A stretch of DNA of 64,000 nucleotides from Flavobacterium davisii (GTDB lineage: Bacteria; Bacteroidota; Bacteroidia; Flavobacteriales; Flavobacteriaceae): NCBI RefSeq assembly GCF_019565505.1, contig NZ_CP067378.1, forward strand, positions 434,001-498,000, read 5' to 3'. A program made the translations under genes and the position numbers. The stretch's first letter is position 1. Each line of letters starts with the position of its first letter. The notes below the pieces were generated by a model. That model saw only the letters and a program-made list of their open reading frames with translations, was not told where the DNA came from and did not search any database. Shown here piece after piece: positions 11,323-21,659 of the stretch.

Positions 11323-12363
11323 CTATTTTAAGACTGAAGAATGTGCTTTTATAAAATCAGTTATTAAATAACCTATTAATTTACCAACTAATTGAGGGTT
11401 TTTATCCTCCCCTAAAGAAGGAGCTCCTTCACAAATATGTAAATAGCTAGCATTTTTGTGTTTAGCAAAAAAGGAGCAAAACTGCCTTACTTCTTCTACA
11501 GAAAAACCACTTAAAGTCATAGCGCTAGAAGGTATATTAGGAACAGAATCTAGATCAATTTCAATTCCATACGAATCTCCTTTTATATGTTCATAAGCTA
11601 ATTTTAATTCTGATTGATAGTGTTTTTCTTGACGGATTTTAATTTCATCATAGGTATTATATTTTACCCGATCATTTTTACTTTTTATAATATCTAAGAC
11701 ATTTTTAGATGTATAGCTTTCATGTAATCCAAAAATAAAATAATTTTTTAAAAAGCCTTCTTCAAAAGCATAGGAAAAACCATTACCGCTATGTCTTCCT
11801 TCCAAAATTCTGAAATCAGAATGGGCATCAAAATTTACGGCATTGATGGATTTTCCTAATCCTAATGCAGTTCCTTTTATGTTTCCATAAGCATTATTAT
11901 GCCCTCCACCAATTACAATAGGTACTTTACCTGCCTTTATAATGTGGTAAATAATATGGGAAACTTCTTTATCTATATTTTCAACTATTTTAAATAATTG
12001 TTTACGATCATCTGGATTATTAGGATCTAAATCTTCTGCTTGACTCATTTCTTGCGAAACATCTACACGACCTAAGATTATAATTTGACTTCCTTTACAA
12101 AACTTATTATGTTGTATATTAGCTACATTTTGAAGAGTACTTTCCCAAGCTGTCTTAGCACCTCTTCTTCCTAAATTAGCTCGTATACCTATATCTTCAG
12201 GAATTCCTAAAAGTACGTATCTAGCATCACTTTTTTTAAAAAAACTAAAGACCTCTTCATCTTTGGGAACGATTTGAATTTTTTCTCCAAATTTTATTTC
12301 TCCATTACGATAAACCGTAATTTTAGAAAGATCAGATTGTCTAAAACGAATTAAATTTTCCAT
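11323..12363 (-). CDS. hutG: Formimidoylglutamase / arginase-family hydrolase
   Basis: 346 aa ureohydrolase. The dimanganese-binding motifs are 'GGGHNN', 'NFDAHSDFR' and 'EIDLDSV'. Within the arginase superfamily the likely job in this organism is hydrolysis of N-formimidoyl-L-glutamate, the last step of histidine breakdown, since hutI is 8 kb away (20341). Arginase or agmatinase activity cannot be excluded: the usual D-x-D-x-x-D-P triad is modified to 'DLDSV'. The end of the gene is 24 bp from the helicase start. A CAAAAATA box (minus-strand TATTTTTG) at 12387-12394 is a possible promoter. Confidence 0.75.
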   Translation of the reverse strand: MENLIRFRQSDLSKITVYRNGEIKFGEKIQIVPKDEEVFSFFKKSDARYVLLGIPEDIGIRANLGRRGAKTAWESTLQNVANIQHNKFCKGSQIIILGRVDVSQEMSQAEDLDPNNPDDRKQLFKIVENIDKEVSHIIYHIIKAGKVPIVIGGGHNNAYGNIKGTALGLGKSINAVNFDAHSDFRILEGRHSGNGFSYAFEEGFLKNYFIFGLHESYTSKNVLDIIKSKNDRVKYNTYDEIKIRQEKHYQSELKLAYEHIKGDSYGIEIDLDSVPNIPSSAMTLSGFSVEEVRQFCSFFAKHKNASYLHICEGAPSLGEDKNPQLVGKLIGYLITDFIKAHSSVLK

Positions 12364-12488
12364 TGGGGAACGAAATTATATTGAGTCAAAAATACTATTT
12401 TTATGTAAAATTACGTTAACTCCTTGCTACAATCACATTAAAAAATTATTTTAGCATACTATAATAACCCTAAATAAATAAATTTAAT

Positions 12489-13379
12489 ATGCAAAGAAGT
12501 GCTCCAAAAAGATCTAGCAACGTAGGTTTTAAAGTTGTTATAGGTATTTTATTAATGATGTTAACATCCAGTTTAGTTTATATTTACAAGCTAAGTGAAG
12601 ATTCTAAAAATACCTTATCTGTAGTAACAAATGAAAAAGATGCTTTAATGAAAGATTTAGAAATAACGAAGCAATCTTTAGAAACCGCTATGGAATCAAA
12701 CACCACAATGACAGAGGAATTAATGGCCGAAAAAGAAAAAATTCAGCAATTAATGACTGAATTAGAAAAAACAAAAAATACAGACACGGCAGCTATTATG
12801 AAATATAAAGATGAAGTTCAAAAACTGAAATCTAAAATTGCCAATTTAATCAAACAGATTGATGGATTAAAAAAAGAAAATGCAACACTTAATACTAAAA
12901 TTGATAGTACTAATACTGTATTAAAAAAATCTCGTTCAATAAATGATACCTTAATTTCAAAAAATAATATGCTTGCTAAAGCAATCGAAAAAGGGTCTAA
13001 ATTATCTATTGTAAATCTACAAACAACAGCTGTTAAACAAAAAAGCAGTGGAAAACAAATTGTTACAGACAAAGCAAGTCGTGCTAATCTTTTAAAAATT
13101 AGTTTTACAATAGCAGAAAATCAAATTGCTAAATCAGGAGATAAATCATACTATGTCCAAATTATTGATAGTAAAAACAATGTATTAGGCGATAAAAAAA
13201 TTGAAAGCTTTGGAGACAAAATGCTTACATACAGCTTTGTATCCTCTGTACGCTATGAAAACAAAACGGTAAAAGTAGAAAAAGATCTTCCTGTAGAAGA
13301 TATTTCAGAAGGAACTTTTTTCGTAAATGTTTTTGATAAAACTGAATTAGTAGCTAAAACTAGTTTTACTTTGAGATAA
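12489..13379 (+). CDS. Membrane-anchored coiled-coil protein, conserved flavobacterial type, function unknown
   Basis: 296 aa. A short basic N-terminus is followed by one membrane helix (about residues 14-33, 'VVIGILLMMLTSSLVYIY'). A long charged coiled coil follows (about residues 40-175, with repeated Leu/Lys/Glu heptads). The C-terminus is a compact beta-rich domain ('LLKISFTIAENQIAKSGDKS' ... 'GTFFVNVFDK'). This suggests an inner-membrane-tethered periplasmic protein, perhaps spacing or scaffolding something in the envelope. I recognise no enzyme motif. It starts 125 bp from the divergent hutG-like gene. Confidence 0.75.
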   Translation: MQRSAPKRSSNVGFKVVIGILLMMLTSSLVYIYKLSEDSKNTLSVVTNEKDALMKDLEITKQSLETAMESNTTMTEELMAEKEKIQQLMTELEKTKNTDTAAIMKYKDEVQKLKSKIANLIKQIDGLKKENATLNTKIDSTNTVLKKSRSINDTLISKNNMLAKAIEKGSKLSIVNLQTTAVKQKSSGKQIVTDKASRANLLKISFTIAENQIAKSGDKSYYVQIIDSKNNVLGDKKIESFGDKMLTYSFVSSVRYENKTVKVEKDLPVEDISEGTFFVNVFDKTELVAKTSFTLR

Positions 13380-13721
13380 TATTTTTCATTAAAACATCTA
13401 AAAAATAAGGTTATTCTAAAAAATCGCCATTTTATCATTTTAATCCAATATAGTACTAATAATACAACTTATCTTATTGTATAACAAGTAGTATGTAAGA
13501 TTATTATTTTAGACAACCTCTTTAAGTTCGTTCAATCGCTTCGCTCTAGTTAACAAATAAAACTAGAACGGGTGAGCAGACGAAACTAATACATTCAGAA
13601 ACATAAAGTATATTCATTAAGATTTAAGAATTTACTTACGCATTTCACGGAGCAAATTATACTAAAATTAATCTTGATTTTCGAGTAAAAGAATTTTCTT
13701 TTTTATTTATAGGTCTTTTCC
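13380..13721. other. Intergenic region without a gene
   Basis: About 340 bp between convergent genes. No ORF or clear terminator was found. The stretch 13540-13600 ('cgcttcgctctagtt' ... 'acgggtgagcagacgaaac') is faintly reminiscent of the internal part of the dispersed MITE-like repeat but too diverged to claim. Confidence 0.4.
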
Positions 13722-14763
13722 TTATATTAACTTGTTTTTTAACATTGTTTCTTTTCTTTTTATTTTACCTGTCTCAGTTTCTTCAAATTTAGCTATGAAA
13801 ATTATTTGTTTAGGCACTTCATACAAGCTTAATTCTTCAAAAATAGAAGAATCTAATTCATAAGCTTCTCCTTCTATGACCAATACTAATTTTTCTCCAA
13901 ATTTTTGATCTGGTAAACCATAGAAAAAGAAATGTTCTTTTATTTTAGGTATCAATTTAGCTTCTATTTGTTCTGGAAATAATTTTATTCCCCCGCTATT
14001 TACAACATTATCTACTCTTCCCTTCCAAATAAATTCTGAATCAGAAACTAATTCTATTAAATCATTTGTAACCAATATCTCTTCATTAATATTAGGAGCA
14101 TTTATTACTAAACATCCTCTATTATCTTGCTCAATTACTACTCCAGGCAATAATTTAAAATTTTTTGTTCCTATTTTTTTTAATGCAATGTGTGTAACTG
14201 TTTCAGTCATACTATAAGATTCATAAGCATTAATAGAGTTTTGTATTAACTTTTGGGTCAAAACTGGATTTACTTTAGCTCCTCCTATTAGTACAATTTT
14301 GACTCTGAGTAATTCATCTAATGATTTTTCTACTTGCAAAGGAACCATAGCTACAAAGTCATATTCAATATAAGAGTCCTTTAAAGGAGACGAACTTGGC
14401 TCTACAAGCGTTAAATCCCATCCTAATACCATTGCCCTTACCAGCATCATTTTTCCTGCAATATATTTCACAGGCAAACAACATAATACTTTTGATCCTG
14501 CATTTAATTTAAAAAAAAGCACCTGTACTTTGGGCGGAATAAACCATGGCGCTTTTTTTTAGCATCATTTTTTTTGCATTTCCTGTAGTTCCTGATGTTT
14601 GTACATTTACATTAGAATAAACATCTAACCATTCTAAAATAAAGATTGCTGCATTTTTTTCATAATCTCCTCCTTCCTCTATCTTACTTTTTGCCCAAAG
14701 AAGTAAAGTTTCTGTATCATACGATACATCATTTAATTTAAAATCAGGATGAATTGTTATCAT
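13722..14763 (-). CDS. menE: o-Succinylbenzoate-CoA ligase-like AMP-binding enzyme (frameshifted)
   Basis: About 346 aa after removing one extra T in the 8-T run near 14513. This is an adenylate-forming enzyme: phosphate-binding loop 'VQTSGTTGNAKKM', 'ESYSMTETVTHIA' (A5-like), 'IWKGRVDNVVNSGGIKLFPE' (A7-A8) and the C-terminal catalytic Lys region 'ETGKIKRKE' (A10). The short length and context point to MenE, which activates o-succinylbenzoate with CoA in menaquinone synthesis. Menaquinone is the usual quinone in this phylum. The ATG overlaps the repaired stop of the upstream CPBP gene (ATGA), suggesting translational coupling. Other AMP-ligases remain possible. Confidence 0.8.
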
Positions 14764-15688
14764 TTATCTTGTATAAAAATAGTCCCTGTTAATTTTTCTT
14801 TCCAATTACGCCATTTGTATTTATTTAAAAAAATAACGAATAAAAGAGGCAATACCACGAATATTGGTAAAAAAGAGCAATGCTTAATTCAGGTTTGGAT
14901 ACATCTTTTAATATAGATGCTGTTTGCAAGACAGTCCAATTAGAAGTTACCAACAAAGCTGTTATTAAATTATTTGCTGCATGAAAACCTAAGGAAAGTT
15001 CCATTCCTTCATCCAACAAGGTAATAAGACCTAAAAAAAAACCTATTCCTATATAATACAATATCAACACTTTACCTATTTGACCCACTTCAGGATTACT
15101 CATGTGTAGTAATCCAAATATTAAAGAAGTAAGAACTAAAGGGAATAACTTATTTTTAGAAACAAATGCAAAACCTTGCATTAAATAACCTCTGAACATC
15201 AATTCTTCTATAGTTGTTTGTATAGGAATCATTAATACGCCTATTAAAAACAATAATAGGAATGATTTTAATTCAAAATTCCATTCGAAGTCTGTTGGTG
15301 ATAACAAATAAGAAAAACCCGTTATTATAACTTGAAAAAGAGCCCAAATAGCAAATGAAAAAAACACACGATTCCAATCTATATTTTTTCTACTTGTAAT
15401 AATTTTTATGAGAGATTGTTTGTGCACAATTTTAACAACAAAAATAAAGCCTAAAAAAGCAAAAACAAAACTCAACAACATAAGAAAAAGTCCAAAATTA
15501 GTATCTAACACTTGTAAAAGAGCTACCTCATTTTTACCATAAATAGTATCTCCTTTTTCTTCTAACTTTAAAAAAACAGCCATCATAAAAGGTATTTGCC
15601 CAATTAAAGCTGCTATAAAAACTATAAATGTCCCTAAGAGATATTTCCAAAATTTATTTCCCCTGAAAAAAGCTTGTTCTAAAAACAT
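14760..15688 (-). CDS. CPBP-family intramembrane glutamic endopeptidase (frameshifted near the end)
   Basis: About 309 aa after repair. There are eight or so hydrophobic helices and the CPBP (Abi/CAAX protease) motifs 'EELMFRGYLMQG' (catalytic Glu pair and Arg), 'FGLLHMSN' and 'GFHAANN'. Without repair the protein stops at 14825 with a scrambled tail. One more T in the run near 14870 gives 'ALFLPIFVVLPLLFVIFLNK' and extends to a TGA at 14760-14762 that overlaps the menE ATG. That perfect junction is good evidence for the indel being an artefact. Substrate unknown; members process prenylated or membrane peptides. Confidence 0.82.
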
Positions 15689-15753
15689 ATTATTATTATT
15701 TAACTATAAGAGCAATTTAGTCTATTTTTGTTACAAAAAAAATAGATTAAATT

Positions 15754-16095
15754 ATGATTACAATTTACCATAATTCACGTTGTTCAAAATCAAGAGAAGG
15801 TGTTTGCTTTTTAGAAAATCAAAATGAAGATTTTAAAGTAGTTAATTATTTAGAAAACACACCTACTACAGAGGAATTAAAGGACTTATTAAAAAAATTA
15901 AATATACCAGCTATTGATTTAGTAAGAAAAAAAGAAAGTATTTGGATTGAAAACTTTAAATCAAAAGAATTAAATGAAGAAGAAGTTATTCAAGCAATGA
16001 TTCTACATCCAAAACTTATAGAAAGACCCATTGTTGTAAAAGGAGATAAAGCTGTTATTGCCAGACCTACTGAACGAATCAATGAAATTTTATAA
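15754..16095 (+). CDS. arsC: ArsC-family arsenate reductase (glutaredoxin type)
   Basis: 113 aa thioredoxin-fold protein. The N-terminal active-site Cys is in 'NSRCSKSRE' (about residue 10), and the conserved 'ERPIVVKGDKAVIARP' segment near the end matches the ArsC signature (RP and downstream Arg). The family reduces arsenate with glutaredoxin or glutathione, though many bacterial members (Spx/YffB-like) have other roles. There is no arsenic operon around it. A TATTTTTG box at 15723-15730 lies 23 bp before the ATG. Confidence 0.85.
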   Translation: MITIYHNSRCSKSREGVCFLENQNEDFKVVNYLENTPTTEELKDLLKKLNIPAIDLVRKKESIWIENFKSKELNEEEVIQAMILHPKLIERPIVVKGDKAVIARPTERINEIL

Positions 16096-16166
16096 TAGAT
16101 ATTAACATTTTATTAATCCTTTTAGCAAAATATACCCATTACATTTGCTCATTAATTCCCCTTCAG

Positions 16167-18628
16167 ATGAAAAAAATATTTTTTCTATTTTTTGTTTTTT
16201 CTATCATTTCTATAAATGCACAGGAAAAAACATTTTTAAAAAAATTACAATTACAGGCAAACTTGTTGATAAAACGACACAACAACCTCTTGAATATGCT
16301 ACAATAACGGTTATTAATCCGACCACTAACAAACCTGTTAATGGTGCTATTACAGATTTAAAAGGAGAATTTACTTTTCAAAATGTATCAGGTAATTTTA
16401 TCTTAAAATACGAATATTTATCATTTAAAACTCTAATAAGTAATTCCAAATTATATAATGAAAATTTAAATGTTGGAATTATTTCTTTAGAGCCTGATGC
16501 TAAAACGTTGAGTGAAGTAGTAGTCCGATCTGAAAGAACAACAGTTGATCTAAAATTGGATAAAAAGGTTTTTACTGTAGGTAAGGATATATTAGTCAGA
16601 GGAGGAACGGTGAGTGATGTTTTAGACAACATTCCTTCTATATCTGTTAGTAGTGAAGGAACTGTTGCTTTAAGAGGTAATGAAAATGTTAGAATTTTGA
16701 TAGATGGCAAACCTACTAATGCAGTAAGTGTAACGGATGCTCTAAAAATGATTCCTGCAGATGCAATAGATAAAGTAGAAACGGTTACCACTCCGTCTGC
16801 TCGTTATGATGCTGAAGGAGGCGGAGGAATTATCAACATAATTCTAAAAAAAGGCAAAAACCAAGGAATAAACGGCAGTATTATAATTGCAGCTGGAATC
16901 CCTAAAAACAATAGCATTTCTGCTAATGTAAATTACAAAAATGAAATAATGAATTTCTTTTCTACCATAGGTTATAATGATCGAAATAACCCCGGAAGAA
17001 CCAAAATTGATCAAGAAACTTTTAATAAGAAAACAGGTCTTTTGGCATCCTATTTAGAAGAAAGAAGAGAAAGTGAAAAATACTCTAAGGGAATCAATTT
17101 AAATTTTGGTATGGAGATTGCCCTTAATAAAAATACATCTTGGACAAATGTTTTTAATTACAGAAACAATAAAGGAGGAAACAATGAAGATGTTTTATAT
17201 TATAACTTTAATTCTAATAGAATTTATCAAAACACATCTAAACGTGATAATCAATTAGTTTCAACAGAAGATAATGTAGAATATACGACTAATTTTACTA
17301 AAAAATTTAAAAAAGAAGGTCATAAAATTACTTTTGATGGTGCCTTTTCAAAAAATACGGATAAAGATGATGCGGATATTCTTCAAACAATTTTGGATAA
17401 CAATCAATTCATTAGAAATGAACGTAGTAAAAAACATGATACTCAATTAAGAAATTTACTTCAATTAGATTATATCCTTCCTTTTAATAAAGAATCTCAA
17501 TTTGAAGCGGGTTATCGCGGTAATTTCGTAAACTTACTGGCCGATTTTTCAGTACAGAATTTAAACCCGACAACTGGTAATTTCGAAAATATTATAGGTT
17601 TTACTAATAAAATGAATTATATAGAGAATGTAAACGCTTTTTATACTCAATTTGGTTCTAAAATCAATAAATTTTCATATCTCTTAGGCTTACGTTTTGA
17701 AAACTCTCATATTGAAATCAATCAGTTAACTTCGCTACTTTTTAATTCAAAGAATTATAATAATTTTTTTCCTAGTATTTTTTTAACCTACGAATTAAAA
17801 GGAAATGCTAGTATATCAACCAACTATAGCAAACGTATTACGCGTCCTAGAGATCGTTTTATCAATCCGTTTGCTTCTTATACTAGTAATATTAATTTAT
17901 TTCAAGGTAACCCAGATATTAATCCTGCTTATAGTGATGCTTTTGATATTGGGTATTTAAAAAAATGGGATAAATTAACCTTAAATGCCTCTGTATATTT
18001 AAATCATACAACCGATGCGTTTCAAATTGTTCGTAAAGAAAGAGGCGATTTTATTGATGGTACTCCTGTCATTATTAATATGCCTTTTAATCTTTCAACA
18101 GATGATAAATATGGTTTGGAAGTTACAGCTAATTACACCTTAAAAAAATGGTGGAAGTTAAATGCAAATGCTAACTTTTTTTATAATATTACAAAAGGTG
18201 ATTATCAATACACTAATACAAAAAACGAATTAATTATTCAAGATTTCAATTTCAAATCTTCCACTTGGACAGGACGTATAAACTCACGAATTAATTTACC
18301 TTATAAAATTGATTTTCAATCTAATTTCACTTACAACGCATCACAAAAAATTGCGCAGGGAGTTCAAAAAGGAATTGCAGTGCTTAATTTAGGATTTAGC
18401 AAAGACATACTAAAAGACAAAGCCACTATCGCTTTTAATGTAAATGATGTTTTCAATTCACGTAAAATGATTCGTGACTTAAATTTGCCTAGTGTAAATT
18501 CTTATTCTGAGATGCAAAATCGTATGCGTGTTGCTACTTTATCTTTTACTTATCGTTTTAATAAATCTAAAACGGAGAAAGAAACTAAACCTAAAACACA
18601 TAACGAAGGCAATGACAACGATTATTAG
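16167..18628 (+). CDS. Outer-membrane beta-barrel / TonB-dependent-receptor-like protein (frameshift near the N-terminus)
   Basis: About 820 aa. The real start is the ATG at 16167, which gives a clean signal peptide (MKKIFFLFFVFSIISINAQ). The long frame that begins at 16145 lacks it, because one base is missing in the A-run near 16235. After the signal come a carboxypeptidase-regulatory-like beta domain ('ITGKLVDKTTQQPLEYATIT'), a plug domain ('GGTVSDVLDNIPSISVSSEG', 'ALRGNENVRILIDGKP') and a long C-terminal barrel of the outer-membrane beta-barrel protein 3 type. Substrate unknown. No SusD partner is adjacent, so it is not a classical polysaccharide-utilisation pair. A strong terminator follows. 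Confidence 0.87.
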
Positions 18629-18644
18629 GAGGATAATATAATGA

Positions 18645-18667
18645 AAAAGCCCCTTATAGGGGCTTTT
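18645..18667. terminator. Bidirectional intrinsic terminator
   Basis: Stem AAAAGCCCCT / AGGGGCTTTT with a 3-nt loop. It has A- and T-flanks and sits between the receptor gene (+) and the small membrane protein gene (-). Confidence 0.88.
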
Positions 18668-18681
18668 AAAAACAATAAAAA

Positions 18682-18849
18682 TTATTGTTTTAAACTTTCT
18701 CTATTGGCTCTCTTTTCTTTATATTCATTCCATAAATAACCTCCTACCCAGTAGAATACGAAATTAATCAAGAAAATCATTAACCAAAATCCCATTGTTA
18801 AAATGGTTAAGAAAAGTAAGAAACCTAAATACTGTTGAAATTCAAACAT
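18682..18849 (-). CDS. Small membrane protein, 55 aa, unknown function
   Basis: Found by reading the minus strand. ATG at 18849, TAA at 18682-18684, 55 codons. The N-terminal two thirds is hydrophobic (about residues 8-36, 'LGFLLFLTILTMGFWLMIFL'), then 'WVGGYLW' and a charged tail 'NEYKEKRANRESLKQ'. This looks like one or two membrane helices with a cytoplasmic basic end. A good promoter (TTG, 20 nt, TACTTTTG) sits 25 bp upstream and a perfect terminator follows, so it is a self-contained transcription unit. I do not know a function. Confidence 0.7.
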   Translation of the reverse strand: MFEFQQYLGFLLFLTILTMGFWLMIFLINFVFYWVGGYLWNEYKEKRANRESLKQ

Positions 18850-18873
18850 TTTCCGGAATTTTTGTATACTCTA

Positions 18874-18904
18874 CAAAAGTAAAAATACTATTTATTATAG
18901 CCAA
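18874..18904 (-). promoter_or_regulatory. Bacteroidetes-type promoter of the 55-aa gene
   Basis: Read on the minus strand: TTG (18904-18902), 20-nt spacer, TACTTTTG (18881-18874), matching the flavobacterial TTG / TAnnTTTG consensus. The start codon is 25 nt downstream. Confidence 0.65.
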
Positions 18905-18969
18905 TAATTATTCCTGTTTTTTTATTATTTAAAAGGGCTATTTTTAAAAAATTAATTTTACTTTTAGAT

Positions 18970-19951
18970 TTAAAACCATTTTCTCCATTTAAAATAAATT
19001 GCCATAGCAATTAACAAAACTACCATAAAAACTAAAACCATAAAATAACCATATTTCCAATGTAATTCTGGCATATTATCAAAATTCATCCCATAAACTC
19101 CTACTATAAATGTTAATGGCATAAAAAAGATCGAAACGATGGTGAGAGTTTTCATTACTTCATTCATCTTATGACTTTGTGAAGCAAAATAAAAATTTGA
19201 TGCACTATCTAATGTTGTCAAATCATATTCTATTTGCTCTAATAATTCTAAACACTTTTGGTGTAATCGATCAAAAAAACTAAAATTTTCTTTTTTATTA
19301 CATTAAACACATTATCATCTTTTGTACTTCTTATAGAATATAATGAATCACGTAAAGGAATAATAGAACGCTTCAAAAAATTAAAATTATCTCGATGTTT
19401 TTCTATTTGTTCTAATATTTCAGGCTTTGAATTAGTTTTAGATATATTGATTAATTCCTCTACCTTATCTTCTTCTGCTTCTATAGTAATAAAAAAATTT
19501 TCTATAATAGCATCTAATAAAAGATATAACAAATAATCTACTTCTTTATCACGTACTATACCTGAATGTGTTCTGATACGTTCTCTTATATGAGCAAAGA
19601 AATCGCTTTTTTTTTCTTGAAAAGAAGCTAAAACACCTTCTTTTAACAAAAAGATATTTGCTCTACTTTTATATTATCTGAATGTTCTATAGGTAAAATA
19701 GACTTGATACTAAAAAATAAGACGTTATGATATTCATCTATTTTAGTTCTTTTAGTTGTATTGAGAATATCTCCTAAAATAAATTTATCAACATCTAAGA
19801 AAGCCCCTATTTTTTGAATTTTCTCTAAATCTGTTAGTCCATGAATATTGATCCAATTTTGTTTATTTAAATCTACATCTACTATCATTTGTTCAAAAAA
19901 ACCATCGGCACTTTCTATTAAAGTATGGGTATCATAAACAAATAACTGCAT
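18970..19951 (-). CDS. corA: CorA-family magnesium/cobalt transporter (two frameshifts)
   Basis: About 327 aa after repairing two one-base losses, near 19650 and 19285. A long soluble N-terminal domain with helices is followed by two C-terminal membrane helices. The hallmark 'YGMNFDNMPEL' (GMN motif plus periplasmic loop) follows the first helix. CorA is a homopentameric Mg2+ (Co2+/Ni2+) channel of the inner membrane. The terminal 'KWRKWF' is the usual basic end. A leader of about 100 nt with a small hairpin (ACTCT-AAA-AGAGT, 19984-19996) separates the gene from its candidate promoter at 20062-20095. Confidence 0.88.
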
Positions 19952-20061
19952 TGTAGTTGGAATACTTTTATAACCTCCAGTATACTCTAAAAGAGTCGGT
20001 ATAATTTTTTTCCTTTTTTATATTTTATTTTTCGCAAGATGAATTTCGATTTTGGTATACA

Positions 20062-20095
20062 CAAAAATATGTTTAAAAAAAAAAAAAGCTGTCAA
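20062..20095 (-). promoter_or_regulatory. Candidate corA promoter
   Basis: Minus strand: TTG (20095-20093), 23-nt spacer, TATTTTTG (20069-20062). It overlaps the loop of the hairpin at 20083-20115. Confidence 0.5.
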
Positions 20096-20115
20096 AAAAA
20101 ATTTAACAGCTTTTT
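20083..20115 (-). terminator. Orphan intrinsic terminator in a divergent intergenic region
   Basis: AAAAAGCTGT / ACAGCTTTTT, perfect 10-bp stem. On the minus strand it is followed by a long T-run (complement of the A-run at 20074-20087). Both flanking genes (corA -, hutI +) are transcribed away from it, so neither needs it. Confidence 0.75.
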
Positions 20116-20340
20116 GTATTAAATAACTAACCTCTATTTTCTTGAAACAATCTAAATTTAACCGCTTCTTATTTATTACAATAAAATAAATAGAATTATT
20201 TTAAATAAATAAACGCACTAATTTAACAAAATAATTATTAAAATCATAATTATATTTTATTAATACATTTTAAAAAATATTTTTTTGTTGTTGAATACTG
20301 TAAAACAAAGTACTTTAGCAGGAATATTTTTTAAATCAAA

Positions 20341-21576
20341 ATGAGAAAATTAATTATAAACATAAAAGAATTACTACAAATAAGAGAAGAATCTGTCCTA
20401 AAAGTATCAGGAAAGGAAATGGCTGAACTTCCCAAAATTGAAAATGCGTATTTATTAATTGAAGATCATCTTATTACTGATTTTGGATCTATGGATAACT
20501 GTCCTAAAAACGTAGATGCTCAAATTATAGACGCAAAAGGAAAAGTAGTTTTACCCACTTGGTGCGATAGTCATACACATCTTGTATATGCTGGAAACAG
20601 AGTACAAGAGTTTGTAGATAGAATAAAGGGGCTTTCTTACGAAGAAATTGCTCAAAAAGGGGGTGGAATTCTAAACTCTGCTAAAAAATTAAATGAAACT
20701 TCTGAGGAAGAAATTTTTGAACAATCTAAAATTAGATTAGAAGAAGTTATACAGCAAGGAACAGGGGCTATTGAAATAAAATCTGGATATGGTCTAACCA
20801 TTGAAGGAGAACTTAAAATGTTAAGAGTAATCAAAAGATTAGCAAACGAGTATCCTATTAAAATAAAATCTACCTTTTTAGGAGCCCATGCTTTTCCTTC
20901 TATATATAAAGAAGACCATAGTGCTTACATCGATTTAATTATAAATGAAATGCTTCCTTTAATTGCTAAAGAAAATTTGGCAGACTACATTGATGCTTTT
21001 CTAGAAACAGGTTATTTTTCGGTTGAAGAAACAGAACGTATTATGGAAGCGGGTCAAAAATATGGCTTACAAGCAAAAATACATGTTAATCAATTTACGG
21101 CAATTAATGGAATTGAAGCTTGTGTAAAACATCATGCTCTTAGTGTTGATCATTTGGAAATTGTAACAGATCATGATATTGAAGTATTAAAAAAATCCGA
21201 TACCATGCCTGTAGCACTTCCTAGCTGCTCATACTTTATTAGCATACCTTACACCCCTGCTAGAAAAATGATAGAAGCAGGTCTTCCTCTGGCTCTAGCT
21301 ACTGATTTTAACCCCGGGACTACTCCATCAGGAAATATGAATTTTGTAGTAGCTACTGCTTGTATTAAAATGAAAATGACTCCCGAAGAAGCCATTAATG
21401 CAGCTACTCTAAATGGAGCTTATGCCATGGGAATTAGCCATACACATGGTAGTATAACAAAAGGTAAAATAGCAAATCTAATTATAACAAAGGAAATTCC
21501 TACTTACTACCAATTACCTTACAGTTTTACAAGTCATCTTATTGATCAAGTAATTATAGAAGGTAACATTATGTAA
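20341..21576 (+). CDS. hutI: Imidazolonepropionase
   Basis: 411 aa, intact. HutI hydrolyses 4-imidazolone-5-propionate to N-formimidoyl-L-glutamate in histidine degradation. Amidohydrolase-fold motifs: 'WCDSHTHLVYAGNR' (metal His pair), 'EIKSGYGLT', 'FLGAHAFP', 'KIHVNQFTAING', 'SVDHLE' and 'ATDFNPGTTPSG' (metal Asp). hutH and hutU are not in this window; a formimidoylglutamase-like gene lies 8 kb upstream on the other strand. The ATG at 20341 follows a 390-bp divergent region. A near-consensus TACTTTAG occurs about 30 bp upstream. Confidence 0.93.
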   Translation: MRKLIINIKELLQIREESVLKVSGKEMAELPKIENAYLLIEDHLITDFGSMDNCPKNVDAQIIDAKGKVVLPTWCDSHTHLVYAGNRVQEFVDRIKGLSYEEIAQKGGGILNSAKKLNETSEEEIFEQSKIRLEEVIQQGTGAIEIKSGYGLTIEGELKMLRVIKRLANEYPIKIKSTFLGAHAFPSIYKEDHSAYIDLIINEMLPLIAKENLADYIDAFLETGYFSVEETERIMEAGQKYGLQAKIHVNQFTAINGIEACVKHHALSVDHLEIVTDHDIEVLKKSDTMPVALPSCSYFISIPYTPARKMIEAGLPLALATDFNPGTTPSGNMNFVVATACIKMKMTPEEAINAATLNGAYAMGISHTHGSITKGKIANLIITKEIPTYYQLPYSFTSHLIDQVIIEGNIM

Positions 21577-21604
21577 TGTACCATTTTAATGAATGACTGA
21601 ATAG

Positions 21605-21658
21605 GGTCTTCTTCAAGCTTATAATACCAACCTATTTATAACTTAAAGAAGACCTTTT
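21605..21658. terminator. Bidirectional terminator between hutI and the MazG-like gene
   Basis: GGTCTTCTT (21605-21613) pairs exactly with AAGAAGACC (21646-21654), and the stem continues inward with AAG..TTATAA / TTATAA..CTTA with a bulge. It is followed by TTTTCTT. Confidence 0.8.
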
Positions 21659-21659
21659 C

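Noticed and set aside
13538..13660. Another copy of the dispersed repeat
   Set aside because: Only short words are shared and no terminal repeat is recognisable.
16145..16166. Start of the outer-membrane receptor at 16145
   Set aside because: That frame lacks a signal peptide; the ATG at 16167 in the other frame encodes a perfect one.
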